DNA from: Motacilla alba alba
Lineage: Eukaryota; Chordata; Aves; Passeriformes; Motacillidae
DNA length: 64,000 nucleotides
Reading direction: 5' to 3'
Assembly: GCF_015832195.1 (NCBI RefSeq)
Contig: NC_052018.1
Span: forward strand, 65,471,666-65,535,665
Made by a program: the position numbers and the translations under genes. Numbering within the stretch: the stretch's first letter is position 1; the number at the start of each line of letters is the position of its first letter. The notes beneath the pieces are model-generated. The model was not told the DNA's origin and did no database searches. It saw only the letters and a program-made list of their open reading frames with translations. Below, in pieces: positions 13,834 to 27,100 of the stretch.

Positions 13834-16800
13834 TTCTGCCAATCTTCCCTGGGATTTAAGTCACATTTCTGACCCCCAGGCTGAACACATCATGGACAAA
13901 ACAAGCAACCTGTATCAGCAAATCAAGAGTTCACAGGCAGTCCAGTCCCACTGACTCGAGAAACAAGGCAGACGCCCTTGGTCCATCTAACCACACTGCA
14001 GAGTCTGTAGCATTTTGTCAAGACAAAGCATTAAATCCTCTTTTCTAAGGAAGGATTTTAGATGATCCTTTTCTGTTCATCTGATGGGAAATCAAGTCAG
14101 CACAAAGGAAGCTGACTGAAAGATTCAACTTCACTTCCTTGGTGGCACCTTTTGGTGGGATGGACCAGCTAGAGAGTTTGCTGAGGCAAGTGGAAAAGTC
14201 CTCACCCAGCACCCACCAGTCTTGCTGGGTCCTCCTCCAGCTACAAGACTCTAAGAATAGTAAACTTGGAGTTAAGATCAGCTTGAAAGAAAATTCTGTT
14301 TTACATTCACAGCTTTTATAATATCTGGGTTTCTTAACACTCAAGAAAATTGACTATATTTAACAATCAGCAAATGTAAGCTTTAGTATAGAATAAGTGA
14401 GTGGAAAAACAAAAAAACCAACTTATTTTCTAGGGAAGGTGTTAGAAGAATAAGCATCTTGTTGAAGTTCCTAAAACTGCTGCCAATTAGGGTATATATT
14501 TATCAAATTTTCATGGACTCCATCTTGCTATAGGCTTCAACCATTTAGCATTAAACTGTTTCTTACCTTTTAGTGATTCTGAAGAGGCTGAAAAATCCCC
14601 CAAATCCAGAAGACCAGATGGATATGGGAAAACCTTCATTATAATCATCTCTCAATGAGGTAGCTGTATCCAAGTGAATTGATCAAGGGAAAATTTGAAG
14701 AGCTACTTTCTCATCTCACTGCACTGAAATACATTTTCTTTGATTACAATTAAAATCTAAAGCACTCATCTGATTCAGGAACTCTCAATGTATTTCTTAA
14801 ATGTTACTTTTTTTTTTTTATTGAGCAAGGATAAAGTAAACACTGAATGTCATCGTAGTACCAAAGACATCCTTCTGGATTATAGGTGAACAGGAGTCAC
14901 TAAAGTCTAGCAGGCAGCCATGGGATGGAATATTCAATATTCTGTGAATATTTTCTTGCCTTGAAGGGATCCTCACACAGATTTGCAATGTGTTGTCAGC
15001 CACCTCACTTGCTGTCTTGAAGTAGAGTGGTAACCCATACAAAAGCAAACTGCAGCAGTATTTAAGTTCCTGAAAGGACAGAGGAGCACATTTTCTGCCT
15101 GATACATTGAACATCCTGAGTCTTTACTCAATTAATTTCTCAGAGCTGACAGGGCATCCTTTATGCTAGGAGAAAGTGACCTTAACACCTCTTATCAATA
15201 TCTCTAAAAATATCAGCTCTTGACTGGTACCTTTGGCTCATGTGTCAGCTTGTGCATGTCAGAGGAAATGATTCTGGGCAGCTACAGGGGTGGGTGCTGG
15301 TGTAATGTGAGTTCAGTCTCCAGGCTCTTGAGCAGCACGGTGCACTGAAACAAGAATGTGAGTGGCATTTAGTTCAGCCTGTAAATGAATAAAAGCAAAG
15401 TGTCATCCTGCGCTTCAGAATGAGAAAAAATAATTCCTTTAGACAGACTGATCTAGTTTTATCAGCATTGACTTTAGTGGCAGGCCAGGGTAAAAGTCTT
15501 TCTAAATTTCTGCGTTGGAGCAGGAGAGGTTTGCCAGTCAACACAGAAGAAACTCTACCCAAGATTTATCTTCTCTGACAGATTATTAGACCCTCAAATA
15601 CATTTGGGGATCCCCTTAGCCTGAAGCATTCACAAAGCAGACTGCTACATTAGTAACAGAGCTGGTATAAATTATAGTTTCGTGCAAGTAAACTCTTTTC
15701 ATGCAACTTTTTCAGAATTTCCATGTCATTAGCAAGCAACCTATAACCTGAAAACTAGCAGGTTTTTGTGTCAAGAAAAAACCAGTCATTGTTTTCAGTG
15801 ATCCATCCTTTGTGTTCCCATGTGGCAGTAAAAACTAGGGCTATAGCAGCATAACTTGACTCAGAGACTACTTCCTATCCTACAGATGGTGAGTAAAATT
15901 GGTTATTAAAATAGCAAGTGTAAGGCAACAGTGTGTTTTCAACATGTTCAGAGGGAGGCATTCAGAACACAAGACCAGCTCTTTGCCATTCCAGCAAGTG
16001 CACAAGTGCACAAAAGAGTTTCAGCCTACCAATTATCCACAATTATCCCTGTCCTACGTTAATCACCCTGGGCACCTCAAAAAATCTCAACAAGCATTGG
16101 AATTGCATGGAGAGATCAGAAGCTACCAGGAGAGTGGATCATAGGAAATCCAATCACCTTCCCTGTTTTCATCTGCAAAAACAAGCTGTGCATCAAAGGA
16201 CTTTATCTCACTCCCCCCCCCCCCCCCCCCCCCCCATCCAGGTGACCAGCACAAGCCTTGAAGCAATGCAGATGCATGGCAGACTTGGTGAACTTAATGA
16301 GAGGCTTTTCTTGATGAAAACTGGCAGCTGGTGACAAGTTCAGTGGTTTTGAAGGGATGTATTGTGAGGGAATATGCAGACAGCATTTACAAGAGCCTAC
16401 TTCTCTTGTCTCAGTCTACAAAACAACCCTGATCAGGTAAAGATGATAGCAGCTGCTTATCTTTGAAGGTACACATCTCAGCTGTGAGTTCTACATATTT
16501 GCAACAGCACAGAATCATCTCCTAAAAGAAGGTTAAGTGTCAGTGCTTGTTTTGCAAGGCAGTATGATATATCAGTGATACTACAACCTTAGGCTCCCAC
16601 TCATTTCAAAGGATCAATTGACTTCATAAACTCAGAGACAAAAATATCTTTACACACTTCATTTTAGCTAAAGTGAAAAAAGCAGCTAAAAAAGTGACAA
16701 ATATTATGTTCCTAAAATCAGAAACTGAGTCATTTGAACAAATTGTGACACTCTTGTTTCTCTCCCTGGCAATCAGAAGACAACATGTCAGCTATTTTCT

Positions 16801-19800
16801 CTAAAAAAAGAAGAAACAACTGGCTCAATGTTAATTCTTGACCTCTATGACTTACCAGGGATTGTTTTACTGCACATCATTCACATGACAGACAATTTTT
16901 ATCAGTGCTGACTCTAAGATGTCTTTCAGCAGCATATTGTCAAGGACCATGAGCAAAATCACACTCTTACTTCTTTTTTTCCCCCCTCAAAGATATTATG
17001 CATTGTTAGTGTCCTTGGAATAGCCTGCCCATACTCCATAGCAAGGCTTTGGAAACACCAGGCAGAGCTGTCTGACAGGGCAGTTTGATTTTACTAAACA
17101 CAATTCACAATGAGCTTGTTGCTCAGCTCTTCTAGTGCAAAATGAACAATAAAGATTGAATAGATCTGGTTACAATGTGCCATTTTTTCCTGGTGAACAG
17201 AACTCTCTGGTTTTCGAGTTCTGCATCTGGAGAAATAAGAAATAAAGACATAGGTAACTTCATTTGAAAAAAATAAAAAAACTCATGTGCTGCCTCATTG
17301 CTTTTCCCCCCTTCTATTAGTCATTTTACACTAATGTTGTGAGTGTAAATACGTAGCCTATTTTATGTGCTTTATTTTGTGCAGCTAAAATAAGATTAAG
17401 TGCATTCCACCAAGTATTGTTCCTGTTTCATACTAAATGCTGTGTGAACAATGTCATAAACCCTTGTGAGAGCACCAGTCTGGGACCTTCCAAATTTTTG
17501 AGGTGATTAGGAGCATGTGCTCTGCTGGCTGTTATGGTTACACTTCCAGATCACTTGATAATTGTGACTTCAAGAAAACTTGAGAATCCCATGGAGTTTC
17601 AAGCTTATGCCTAGACTAGATTGATTTTGACAATTTTGACAATGTTCCAAATATTAAAAAAATCCCTACGAATTACTATGCTGCTGAGAAAGACAGCAAA
17701 TTTCAGGTTCAGTGTTGATTCCAGCTATGTAGGCCAGTGGATTTGCTCTTGCCTGGCTCAGATCAGCATCTTAATTTTATCAGAGATAAAACCCTGTTTG
17801 CTACTGATTCACATAATGACCTCAGTATTTTTTCCTTCACATGGTCATTTAGTATGTCTTACATACTAGGAAGAGAAGGTATTCCACACTGCCCATAAAA
17901 ATGTGCTACATTTTTCTGGTGTATTTTACATGTGAGCAGCCTGGAGGCAGAAAAACTTTGGTCAGCCTCTTTCTTCTCAGTTTAAACATCATGTGTTCAG
18001 TTATCACAATGAGAAAAAAAGCACTTATAGAAACTTTTCTATTTAATTGCATTCATTAACTGCTCTATTTTCTTGATTATTAATCTTCTTCAGACATAAC
18101 TGGAAATCCAGATTTAGTGCTGTGACAAAAGTATGACCTAAACGCCACAGAAAGTCTGGACTGAGAAGGCTAAAGAAAGAATTTTTTGGCCTCTTTTTCT
18201 TTGGAGAAGTACAAGCTTCAGGCAATTTTATGTTTGTCTCTTTCCATAATTTCACCAAATACCTGTGAACACCTTCACTTGTTCTCTGTTCCTGAATCAC
18301 AAATATCCCAACTCTCAAACCACAAGTGTCTTGGTCAAGAAGTCACTACAGCCCTCCTGTGCTAAGCTGCTTCAGCTGGAAATTCTCTCATATATTTCGA
18401 TCTTTCTACTATGAAATCATCATCTGGGATGATACTTGTCTAAATTAAAAATATTAGAAAACACAAGGTAAGACTTATTTTGGGATGTAAAATTACTCCC
18501 CACACAAATTAGAAGATTCAAAATGAGAAGGTATGGGAACAGCACAATAGATCCATAGCTAAATCACAGGAACTTTATCCTGGAGCTTCTTATACTGATG
18601 CAAAGTTCCCTTGCAAGTTTCTTCTCCAGTGAACATAGATGCTTATGCAGAAAGGACAGAACAAAGCTCTAGTTTTGCCACAAACTTCCTGCACACAACA
18701 CCATTCCCTGCTGCTCTGGTTAGTGGTGCTCTGCTGGTTGTATGACTGGGCAAAGGGGAAGAAAGATGCCTGTGAAGGCTCAGGCAAAGCTTGATATCTA
18801 TGTGAGTATTCAATTTACAGTGTTAATGCTGAAGCAAACTAGGTATCCATTATGTAAACGACAAGTGACACATCAGACCATTCTATAACCTAATGAAAGC
18901 TATAATTTTTCTTTAAATGTTAGAAGTCAACTGGAAAATGCTGATGAGAGAGGAGTCCTTTCTCTGCTATTGCAGCAATTTACAGGATGGGTTTTAATTA
19001 GTCTCTTCCCTCCATTGCCCCTGTCTTTCATTGCAGAACTGACTTGTTTTCTCATTTGAAAAAATCCAGCCCTCTAGCAGCTCACTGGTCTCTGGAAAAA
19101 GGATTAACCTATTTGAAGTCATCACTTGGGGCTTCAAGCAGGTGTCCAGAAGAGCAGATGTGAACTGCTCTCAGTAATTACTTCCAGCTCTCAATCTGTC
19201 CTTCGCTGGCTATTGGAAATTTAACCTTAACGGAGTCAAATAGCACTTACTCCTCATCATCTTCAAAGCGTGTAAAACTCAAAGTGAGAAAAGTTACAAC
19301 ACAGGAACTTCTCCAGCTTTTCTTGACAGAATAGCCCTTGCAGATGCTTCTGAGATGTCAAAGATTATGGGAGGTGGCGGTTTTGCCTGAGATGTCAGAG
19401 TACTCTTGAGAAGCTGTGACACAATGAAGGAGGTTGTGCTCAACCAGAATTTGTGAATAGGCCAGCTAGAATCGCCTGGCCACAATAAGATCCAAATGGC
19501 AAATGTTTTCAGGCAGTGAATCTGTATTCCCTGTCTGTCTCTGGTGGGAATATATCCCAAGATGCTGTAATTTAATAATAATACTTCTACTTGACAGTTG
19601 CTTTACAACAGACTGTAGTCTCAGACACACTTTTTTACTTTGGGAAATACACCTTTATAGTAAAAATTGAAATGGAAAGAAAGAAATTTCAGCTCTGAGC
19701 AAAGTGATTACAGCAAAGATAGACAAGAATTAGACCATGCAAAGAATGTAATTTTAAGCTTTAATGATCACAGGCTCTGTGCTGCAAAATGCCTGTGACA

Positions 19801-22800
19801 GATTATGTTAGCCACCACGTGGCTGCCTGCAAAGAGCACAGCTGTCTCATCCTCCTGGCCACAGTGGGGTTCTAATCCTTTTCCCCCATTAGAATGGCAC
19901 ATTTTGAAAACACCTTGGAAACGTCTTGGGTTTTGGTTTGCTTATCTGCTACTTTTTCAAAGCATTTTCTTTGAAGAAAATTATCAAATTCTCCCTGGGT
20001 CACAACACAAGAATTTTACTGGGTTTCCATCATTCTGTTCTGAAGTTTCACAGTTTATGTCAGGTCTCCTGCCTTAAAAGTCATGAAGTCTATTTGAAAA
20101 TCTATTTTTTGCATAGAAAAATCAGGCAGTCTTCATAAGCCTAAACACACTTGACCAGGCTTTGTAATGTAAGGGATCCTAATTTGTCACCTTAAGATCC
20201 CCGACAAGAACTCTGAATTTTAACTTTAAAGGGTTTCTCAAAACTCCTTAAGTTTCTTACAACTGTGTAAAATCCTAAAAAATATCTGGCTAGAATTGTC
20301 TTAAATCCAGATGCATCAGGCTTTGAAATAATCTTTTTCTCTGCCCTTTTTTAATAGTTATATTTTCTAAACACTGATCCGATCTATTGAACAGCATTTC
20401 CTGAAGAATAATGATTTGCTGTTCTGCTCTACCTTAACTTGACACGACCATCTCCAGTTCCACAGTGAAATACCTATGGGGAAGATAAACCATGAAGGGC
20501 ACAAGCCATGTATCTGACTTCATTTTGTGGTGGCACACATCCATGGCAATCCTCCACCACTGAGCACCACAGCCATGGTTCCGCTGTGGGCTCTGCCTGG
20601 TCCCAATCTCCCAAAAGTCCCTCTGTAAAGCTTTCATTTCTCCCTTTTTTTGAGGGTTTTTGAGGCAGAAGAATGTTATCGTTTTAGCACCAGGAGGAGT
20701 GAGGTTGTACAATACTTGGACACCTGGCTGACATGCAGGTGAGGTCACTGAAAGGGGGACAGGAATTTCAGGCATATGGTGCTGCAACAGTCAAGGCCTG
20801 ATGCTTGGTGGATTTTGCATGAATTTGCAGGTAAGTGGAGAAGCTGCACTTTCAGATTGTGACAGAAAGGTCTGATTCAATTTTAGAGAGAAACACTACA
20901 AACTCTTGTTGCATTATGGGATAACTGAATTTCCTAAATCCTGGCTGAAAAGTGAACACTATGAATACCAGCAGAAAGTATTAATGGATATATTACCCAG
21001 CACATTTCTTCCTCACAGTTACAAGCAGTCAATGAGATGTAACACTGTTGGGTTTCTGCAAGTGTAAAGGACATTGAAAGAGAGATGGCTAATGGACAGA
21101 ATAATAGAAAGTAACTGCAGAATGATCAAAAATTGATTTGTTTTACATTTAAAATCAAAGAACAATTAGGAGTAGGTCTTTAGCTAAAGATTTGGACTTT
21201 AGAAAAGCAAATTTAGACAAGTTAAGGAAACCGATTAGCAAAATCTGTTGGACTGAGATGATACAGAAGCTTGATTGTGGAAGGTGAAAGGAATTGATTG
21301 CTGTCTGAAGAGCTGAAAGTAAGAGAAATCTTTAACCTCAGCTGAAATAAAATTTATGGAAAAGGATTCCACACTTATAAATAAATAAATATCCACCTTT
21401 TAAAAGATATTTTAAAATATAATATACTACCTACTATAAGGAAAAATGCAAAATGCTTACAAGACCTAGAAAGGCAAAAAAGACACATATGTAAATAAAG
21501 CCAAATTTCTTGGGTTAAGACATACAAGGATATAAAACAGTAACTGACAAAAAGTAACCTGAGCTGGATCCTGTAAGGGGTAAAAATCTGAACCAAAAAA
21601 ATTACCAGTTGGAAATCTATAGCAGAAGGAAACAAGGAAAATAAAATTGCCTGTGAGTCCTGATGATTGGGTAACCTGTAGCTCATAGATCAGTTAGGTA
21701 TGATCCCAAAATAAGCAAACAATTTACCCAGATTTCCAATAACCAAGAATGCACAGGCAGCAAAGGCAGTATATAGACTGGGAATGACAATATAGTAATC
21801 AAACTTCGTTCCCTGGCAAAGAGAGAAAATTTAAGGAGGGTCACAAATGAGTGTAGGAGAGGAACAAGTGGGAGTAGTCTCCACACCAGAAATAAGGTGT
21901 CATACACCATGTAGGTGTGTTTGTGAGCTGCTTTTAGGAAATACTCCAAATCCTCAAATCTAGTACTTTCTAAATTGAATCTACTTACAAGAAAAAGAGA
22001 AGTGGGACTTCTCCACAAAAGATCCAAACAATTATCATACTTTGACTTCAGTAATATGGCTTTACAACACCTTTGGGAGGGAAGGAGAACACAGACATGG
22101 AGATAAGCACAAAGTGTCTTGCCCATATCCTAATCTCATTAAGGAATACCTAGTAAACATGAGTTTCTCCCACTGGTCTTCTTGCTGCTCCTGGCTCTGC
22201 TCAAGTCCAGCTACCTCCATGAAAAACCCAAAAAGCAGGAAAGCACAGGAAGCTAAAGCATTTAATCATGTAAAATACACATTTTCTATTTGCATTTATA
22301 CCATAAAAACACACACCACAATCAGCCTAATTTTCTCCATTTCATTAATCACTTTTTGTTCTCCTAAAGAGTATCTTGTTCTCTGGCTAGCTGGCCAGAA
22401 TTTTTTAACATCTTCTGGGTTACATTCATTTTTCTTGAACTGATGACAATTCTCAACTGCTGTATTTTGGAGGCAGGCTTGTCAGGACATTGCCCAGTGA
22501 TATTTAGACTTCTTGAACCTCGAAATATCTTTCCTAAAGATTCTAGGGGTATGTCTGTCTCTCTTATATGTGACGAGTAGTAAGACACCTGTCATTGAAA
22601 AGCACATTCAGGTCTACCTTAGTCACTTCTCCCTGATCAGATTACAGTGGAAGTTTATAACTGAGACTTTCTTGTCCTAAAGGTCTCTTTTAATGTCCTG
22701 CACTCAAATATTTTTCAGCCAAAACCATCATCCTTCTCCTGTGCTGGCATACTCATTCTGTTCTGCAAGATGATGCTTCTCAAATCTGTCACTGCTGCAG

Positions 22801-23331
22801 GCATCCTGTTTGTGTGAAGGTCATTAATGGAAATGAACAGGGTCAGATCTTCTGGGAACATCCTGCTACCTCATCTTTAAAGCTGACGGTTTCCTGTGCA
22901 GCGAGTTCTGGGCTGTGCTCTAGCTCCCTATAGAAATTTCCATATCTGAAATAGACTGTGGTACTCAAATCTAAAATGAATAGCAATCAAAAGAGACATG
23001 GAGCATCTAAACTCCATTGAAACTATCACATGAATTGTAGCCTTTATCAGGATTTGTCTCTTTATCTGTTTCCAGCCCACATGAAACATCTATCATGTAA
23101 ACTAATAGTTTTGTCATCACCAGAAGGGGAATGAGGAAGACGTTTAAAGCAGAGATACCTGACTGTTTTGTAAAGGAAATCTTCTACCTAAAGAGCAGTA
23201 CACCTCAGTAAAGATTGCAGACATAGACCATATGCAGGCAAACATGTAAAGAATAAAAAAAGATTCAGGACTTTTCACTATTTTTCTGTTGCTTTTTTAT
23301 ATCCCAATTTTTATGTCCTGACTGCTTTCAG
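13834..23331. other. Intergenic sequence, no gene seen
   Basis: I find no credible exon on either strand. The longest open frames (15933-16334 plus, 21683-22126 minus, 22042-22443 plus) have no recognisable domain, and the first owes its length to the poly-C run at 16213-16235. Apart from that run and small A/T tracts, the stretch looks like unique, slowly decaying non-coding DNA. Confidence 0.6.
16213..16235. repeat. C23 homopolymer
   Basis: Twenty-three consecutive C residues on the plus strand, preceded by CACT and followed by ATCCAGG. Such runs are uncommon in AT-leaning intergenic DNA, and their length is often misjudged in assemblies. Confidence 0.95.
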
Positions 23332-23352
23332 AAAAAAAAAAAAAAAAAAAAA
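23332..23352. repeat. A21 homopolymer
   Basis: Twenty-one consecutive A residues directly upstream of the CR1-like segment. Confidence 0.95.
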
Positions 23353-23389
23353 GTGCCTGGAGAAGTGTTATGTGCAAGAGTCTCTCTGG

Positions 23390-23500
23390 CCATATGCCTG
23401 GATAGAGGCCTGAACATCCTGGTCTGACCTTGGCTGACCCTGCTTTAAGCACGTGAACCCTTCTGATGCCTCTTCCAATCTGAACTGTCCCATGATCCAG
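23390..23500 (+). mobile_element. Truncated CR1 LINE 3' end (plus orientation)
   Basis: The segment contains a diverged form of the typical avian CR1 3' end: a 'ggctgaccctgctttaagca' part, then 'gatgcctcttccaat', 'tgaactgtcc' and 'catgatcc'. These correspond to the usual 'ggtcccttccaacc ... attctgtgattct' tail. Only about 100 bp can be recognised, without ORF2 coding sequence. The terminal octamer repeats are worn or missing, so this is an old, 5'-truncated copy. Confidence 0.6.
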
Positions 23501-23881
23501 TCAGGCTATGTTGCCTCTCTGCAGCCCTGTAGCACAAGCAGAAAGGCTGAGCTTGTACAGCAGGGTTGTGCTGGCTGCTCAAGGGCACAAAGTGTCTCAG
23601 GCATTCCAGTCTACTTCCCTCCTCTCCAGGGAAGGATGCCTACCAGGTTTCTAAGGGCCTCCATCACAGCCCTGCAAGACCCAACAAAAATGCTCTATGG
23701 GGGCTTTAAGTTACACAGAGTGAGCAGCAAGAGCCATGACACCAAACAAAGCCAACATCTGTCAGACACCTGTGTCGCCACATTTCACAGAGAAAAACAA
23801 GGCACAATTCTTCCCAAGAATATTTCTGGGTTTCACATTCTCTGAACCTCAGACAAAGGAAACAAAATTCTTATCATTTGC

Positions 23882-24194
23882 TGTGCCTGTGTTTGTGCAA
23901 AAGTAGAATGCAATATGGAGATTGTTTACCCAAAGTGATGGTGCTTTGTTTCATTGGCCTATCAGGGCCAAGTGTGCACGTGTACGTCGGGACTGTCGGC
24001 TGACAGCCATGAGATTCTGGGCAGTGGTGTGCAGAGTTGAATGCTTGGCAGACTCAGTTTAGATGTAATGTAGCATAGTGTAATATAGTATAGAATAATA
24101 TAGTATAATAAAGTAATTAATTAGCCTTCTGATATCAATGGAGTCCTCCTCGTCATTCTCTCCCCTCATCAGGGTTGCCTGCTATTACTATACA
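23882..24194 (+). mobile_element. Solo LTR of an avian endogenous retrovirus
   Basis: A 313-bp block that begins TG and ends CA, flanked by TTTGC (23877-23881) and CTTGC (24195-24199), a 5-bp target-site duplication with one mismatch. Near its 3' end it has an AT-rich run of TAATATAGTATA-like units leading into an AATAAA poly(A) signal around 24106-24111, then a short R/U5-like stretch. The pattern matches LTRs I associate with songbird ERVL/ERV-type elements. No gag, pol or env sequence lies on either side, so it is a recombined solo LTR. The family name is not certain. Confidence 0.72.
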
Positions 24195-24199
24195 CTTGC

Positions 24200-27100
24200 T
24201 CTTTGAATAGAGCACAGTGCCCCAGGAAAAGCAACCTTCGGGCTATTATGACTGCTATGCCATCCCCTGGCAGGCCAAAAAATAGAGATGTTAAAGCAAC
24301 TTGCAGTCATTCTTCTCACTGCAGATGTGTGCTCCCACCCTAGCACAGGAAGGATGATGATGAATGGTACTGCCTTTCTCCTGTCTGAAACTGCCTTGCT
24401 GGCCCTGCTTTAGAAACCAAGAAAAGAAAAGGAATCAAAGAAACTTCAGATCACAATCTTACTGACCCCAGCAAACAAACCTGCAAGGACTGCAGCCATC
24501 CTTGCCTGCTGCTCCTCCAGGTTGGCTGCAAGTGACCTCATGAGACAATGAAAGGAGGAAACATCGCTTGGGTCTGTGCAACTCCCCTCCAGTGGGCAAC
24601 CCTACGTCTGAAGCATCCTGTAACAATTCACAAGTGTACATCCCTTAGACACTGAAAGAAAGCTGAAGAAATACTACAATACACTCAAAAGGTTTAAAAA
24701 AAAAATCTGTGTTCTGAAAGAGACAGTAAATTCTGCCTTGTTCCTTAGAAGGCCTTCAGTGCATGCTTTCAACGAGAGCTCTCTTGGATGTATTTCCAAG
24801 AGTTGGGTCGTGTCAAAGATTTATAAAATCTCAAGGCTGTGTCCAAGGAATCAGGAAAAAAACAAAGATCTTTCTGATAAAGAAGACCCTGACTATCTGT
24901 TGTGGGATCTGAGTCCTAGCACAGCAAGTGTTTTTTTGCCTCTTGAGGGTGGGCTGAAGCATGAGTAAGTGTTTGTTCTCCTGGAGCATGACTAACAAAA
25001 GGGTAACATGCTTCTTTACTAAACAGGAAAAAATATTCAAGCCAATTGCTTTTCCAATGACACCTGGCTTCCACTGAGTTGAAAACCTCCTTAAGAAAAT
25101 TCTGGGTTTGATTTTAAATTAGAAATAAAAATAGTACATTTTATTCTTCCTATACCAGAAGATCCAAATGAAATAATTTGTCTGCATGGCTTCAGCATTA
25201 ATTTCTGTGGGGTTTTTTCAGCTGTTCTGTGCTTTGTGGCTGCTGTTGTCATCTACTTGAGATTCCCATAGTGTCTGGACATACTGCTCAAACTAGATAT
25301 CTGATGGCAGTGATAACCCTCATTGCTCCAAAATTGTTCAGTTTATTTATTTCATATCACCTTTGTGATAAAACTTTCTATTTCACCTTTTAACATTCCC
25401 AAAGGTAAATACCAAACACCAAAATACTGGAAATTCCTTCCAGGTAAAAAATCCATTTTCCCATCATCTCTATTTTTAGTTGGATAAACAGAGAATGAAA
25501 ATATCTCTTACTTTGGCATAAAGGCAGGATTGAACGCATGTTCATTTTGAGTTTATTTTATTCTTGTGTGTGAGACACTGTGGAACAACACAAGACTCCT
25601 CAGGTTCTATTACTCAGTGGGGCTTCTCATTACTCTGTCAAGCAGCACCTACAGCCCTCAGGACAGCAGGGTTAGCCAAGACTGGTGGCAGCTGTTGGGA
25701 AGTCTGAAAGCAAACAAGCTGTAGAAAAAAGAAGTATCAAGGAAAAAAAATAAATAAAAGTAATAGCTTGGCACCATGGCAGCAGGCCAGAGCTCATCCC
25801 TACCCCCTCTGATTAAACTGTCAATACATATTTTTTGCGGTGTCCCAATACCATGATGTTTGTCTAGGGCTCAGTGACACAGGGAGGAAAGGATTTAGCT
25901 GTCTGCAAAACAAACACTGAAACAAAATCACAAAGCTAGAGCAGGTGAGACCAAAGGCACAGAACTCTCTTTTTCAATCAATAGCTCCACAGTGCTCACA
26001 GACCTGAGCCAGGAGCCAGGCTATAAAACAGATGCCTGTGGTGCCAACAACACTCTGGGTACAAGAATAATTTCCCTCTTGTCGACAAAAGGGTAAATCA
26101 ACCCCACTGATTTCCACAGAGGGTTATTCCTGTTTATGCCTCTATTCATCAGGAGACAGCTGGGCTCTTGATGTGCCCTGGACATCCTCTGCAGCCTGTC
26201 CCTCTCACTAAGTGTACCATGGCTATTCTCACAGGCAGGAGGGGTTTTCTTGGTGAAAAATTACAAGAAATTGAATTAGAGGTACACTTCTGACCCTTGG
26301 CATGCACCCACACTCTCCCCAGCCTGATCTTGAGGCTGGCATTGGAAGGCACAGCAGTGCTGAGGGCAGTCTCACTGTACCACACGGCCATGGGGACCAG
26401 GAAAGGTGCTGAAATTGTAGGTCAGGCTGGAGCAGCTGAAGTGGAGCCCAGCCAGAACACAAAGGCTAAAACTAAGCCCATAGGAAATGTCATCAGACAC
26501 TAGTTATTGAAGTTGAGCAGCACCTTGATCCTTTGTTGTTCTGAAAAGCAGACAACACATACGCATGCAGAAATGGTGGATATACCTCTGTGCACAGTTC
26601 AGTTGAATTCACAATAAATTTTAAAACACTGTCATCTACTCACTGCCACTGCCCTCCTAGAGCCCCTAATTGTGTCAAGTTAAGAGATTTAGAGAAGGCA
26701 TTGGGCAATTATATTCTGAATTCAAGCCTTATTTCTTTTTAAAATTTACAGGCTTGCCTTAATATAAAAATATTCCCTTTAGGGTTTCTTGGCAGAATTA
26801 GAAACATATAAAACTATTTCATAGCTGCAGGAAGGCATGCTTTCTGAGATAATACTGGTTTATGTAAAGAGATTATTCAAATACGGTGGTAGTTTCTTTC
26901 AAAATACTGGAAGGTTACATTCCAGTTCAGGAATTCAGGAAAGATCCTAAGATTGCTTCACATGAATTTTGGCGGAGTCATGCAGTAAAGACTGTGGCAA
27001 GTGGTGGTTCTGATTTGCAAGAAATTTAGCTAAGAGGATAAAACTGTGGATGGGAGAAACTCACAAAAAAATCTCTGGATGGGGCAATACCCACAGAAAC

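Noticed and set aside
15933..16334. 133-codon frame with a poly-proline stretch
   Set aside because: The proline run is the C23 homopolymer, and the rest has no recognisable content.
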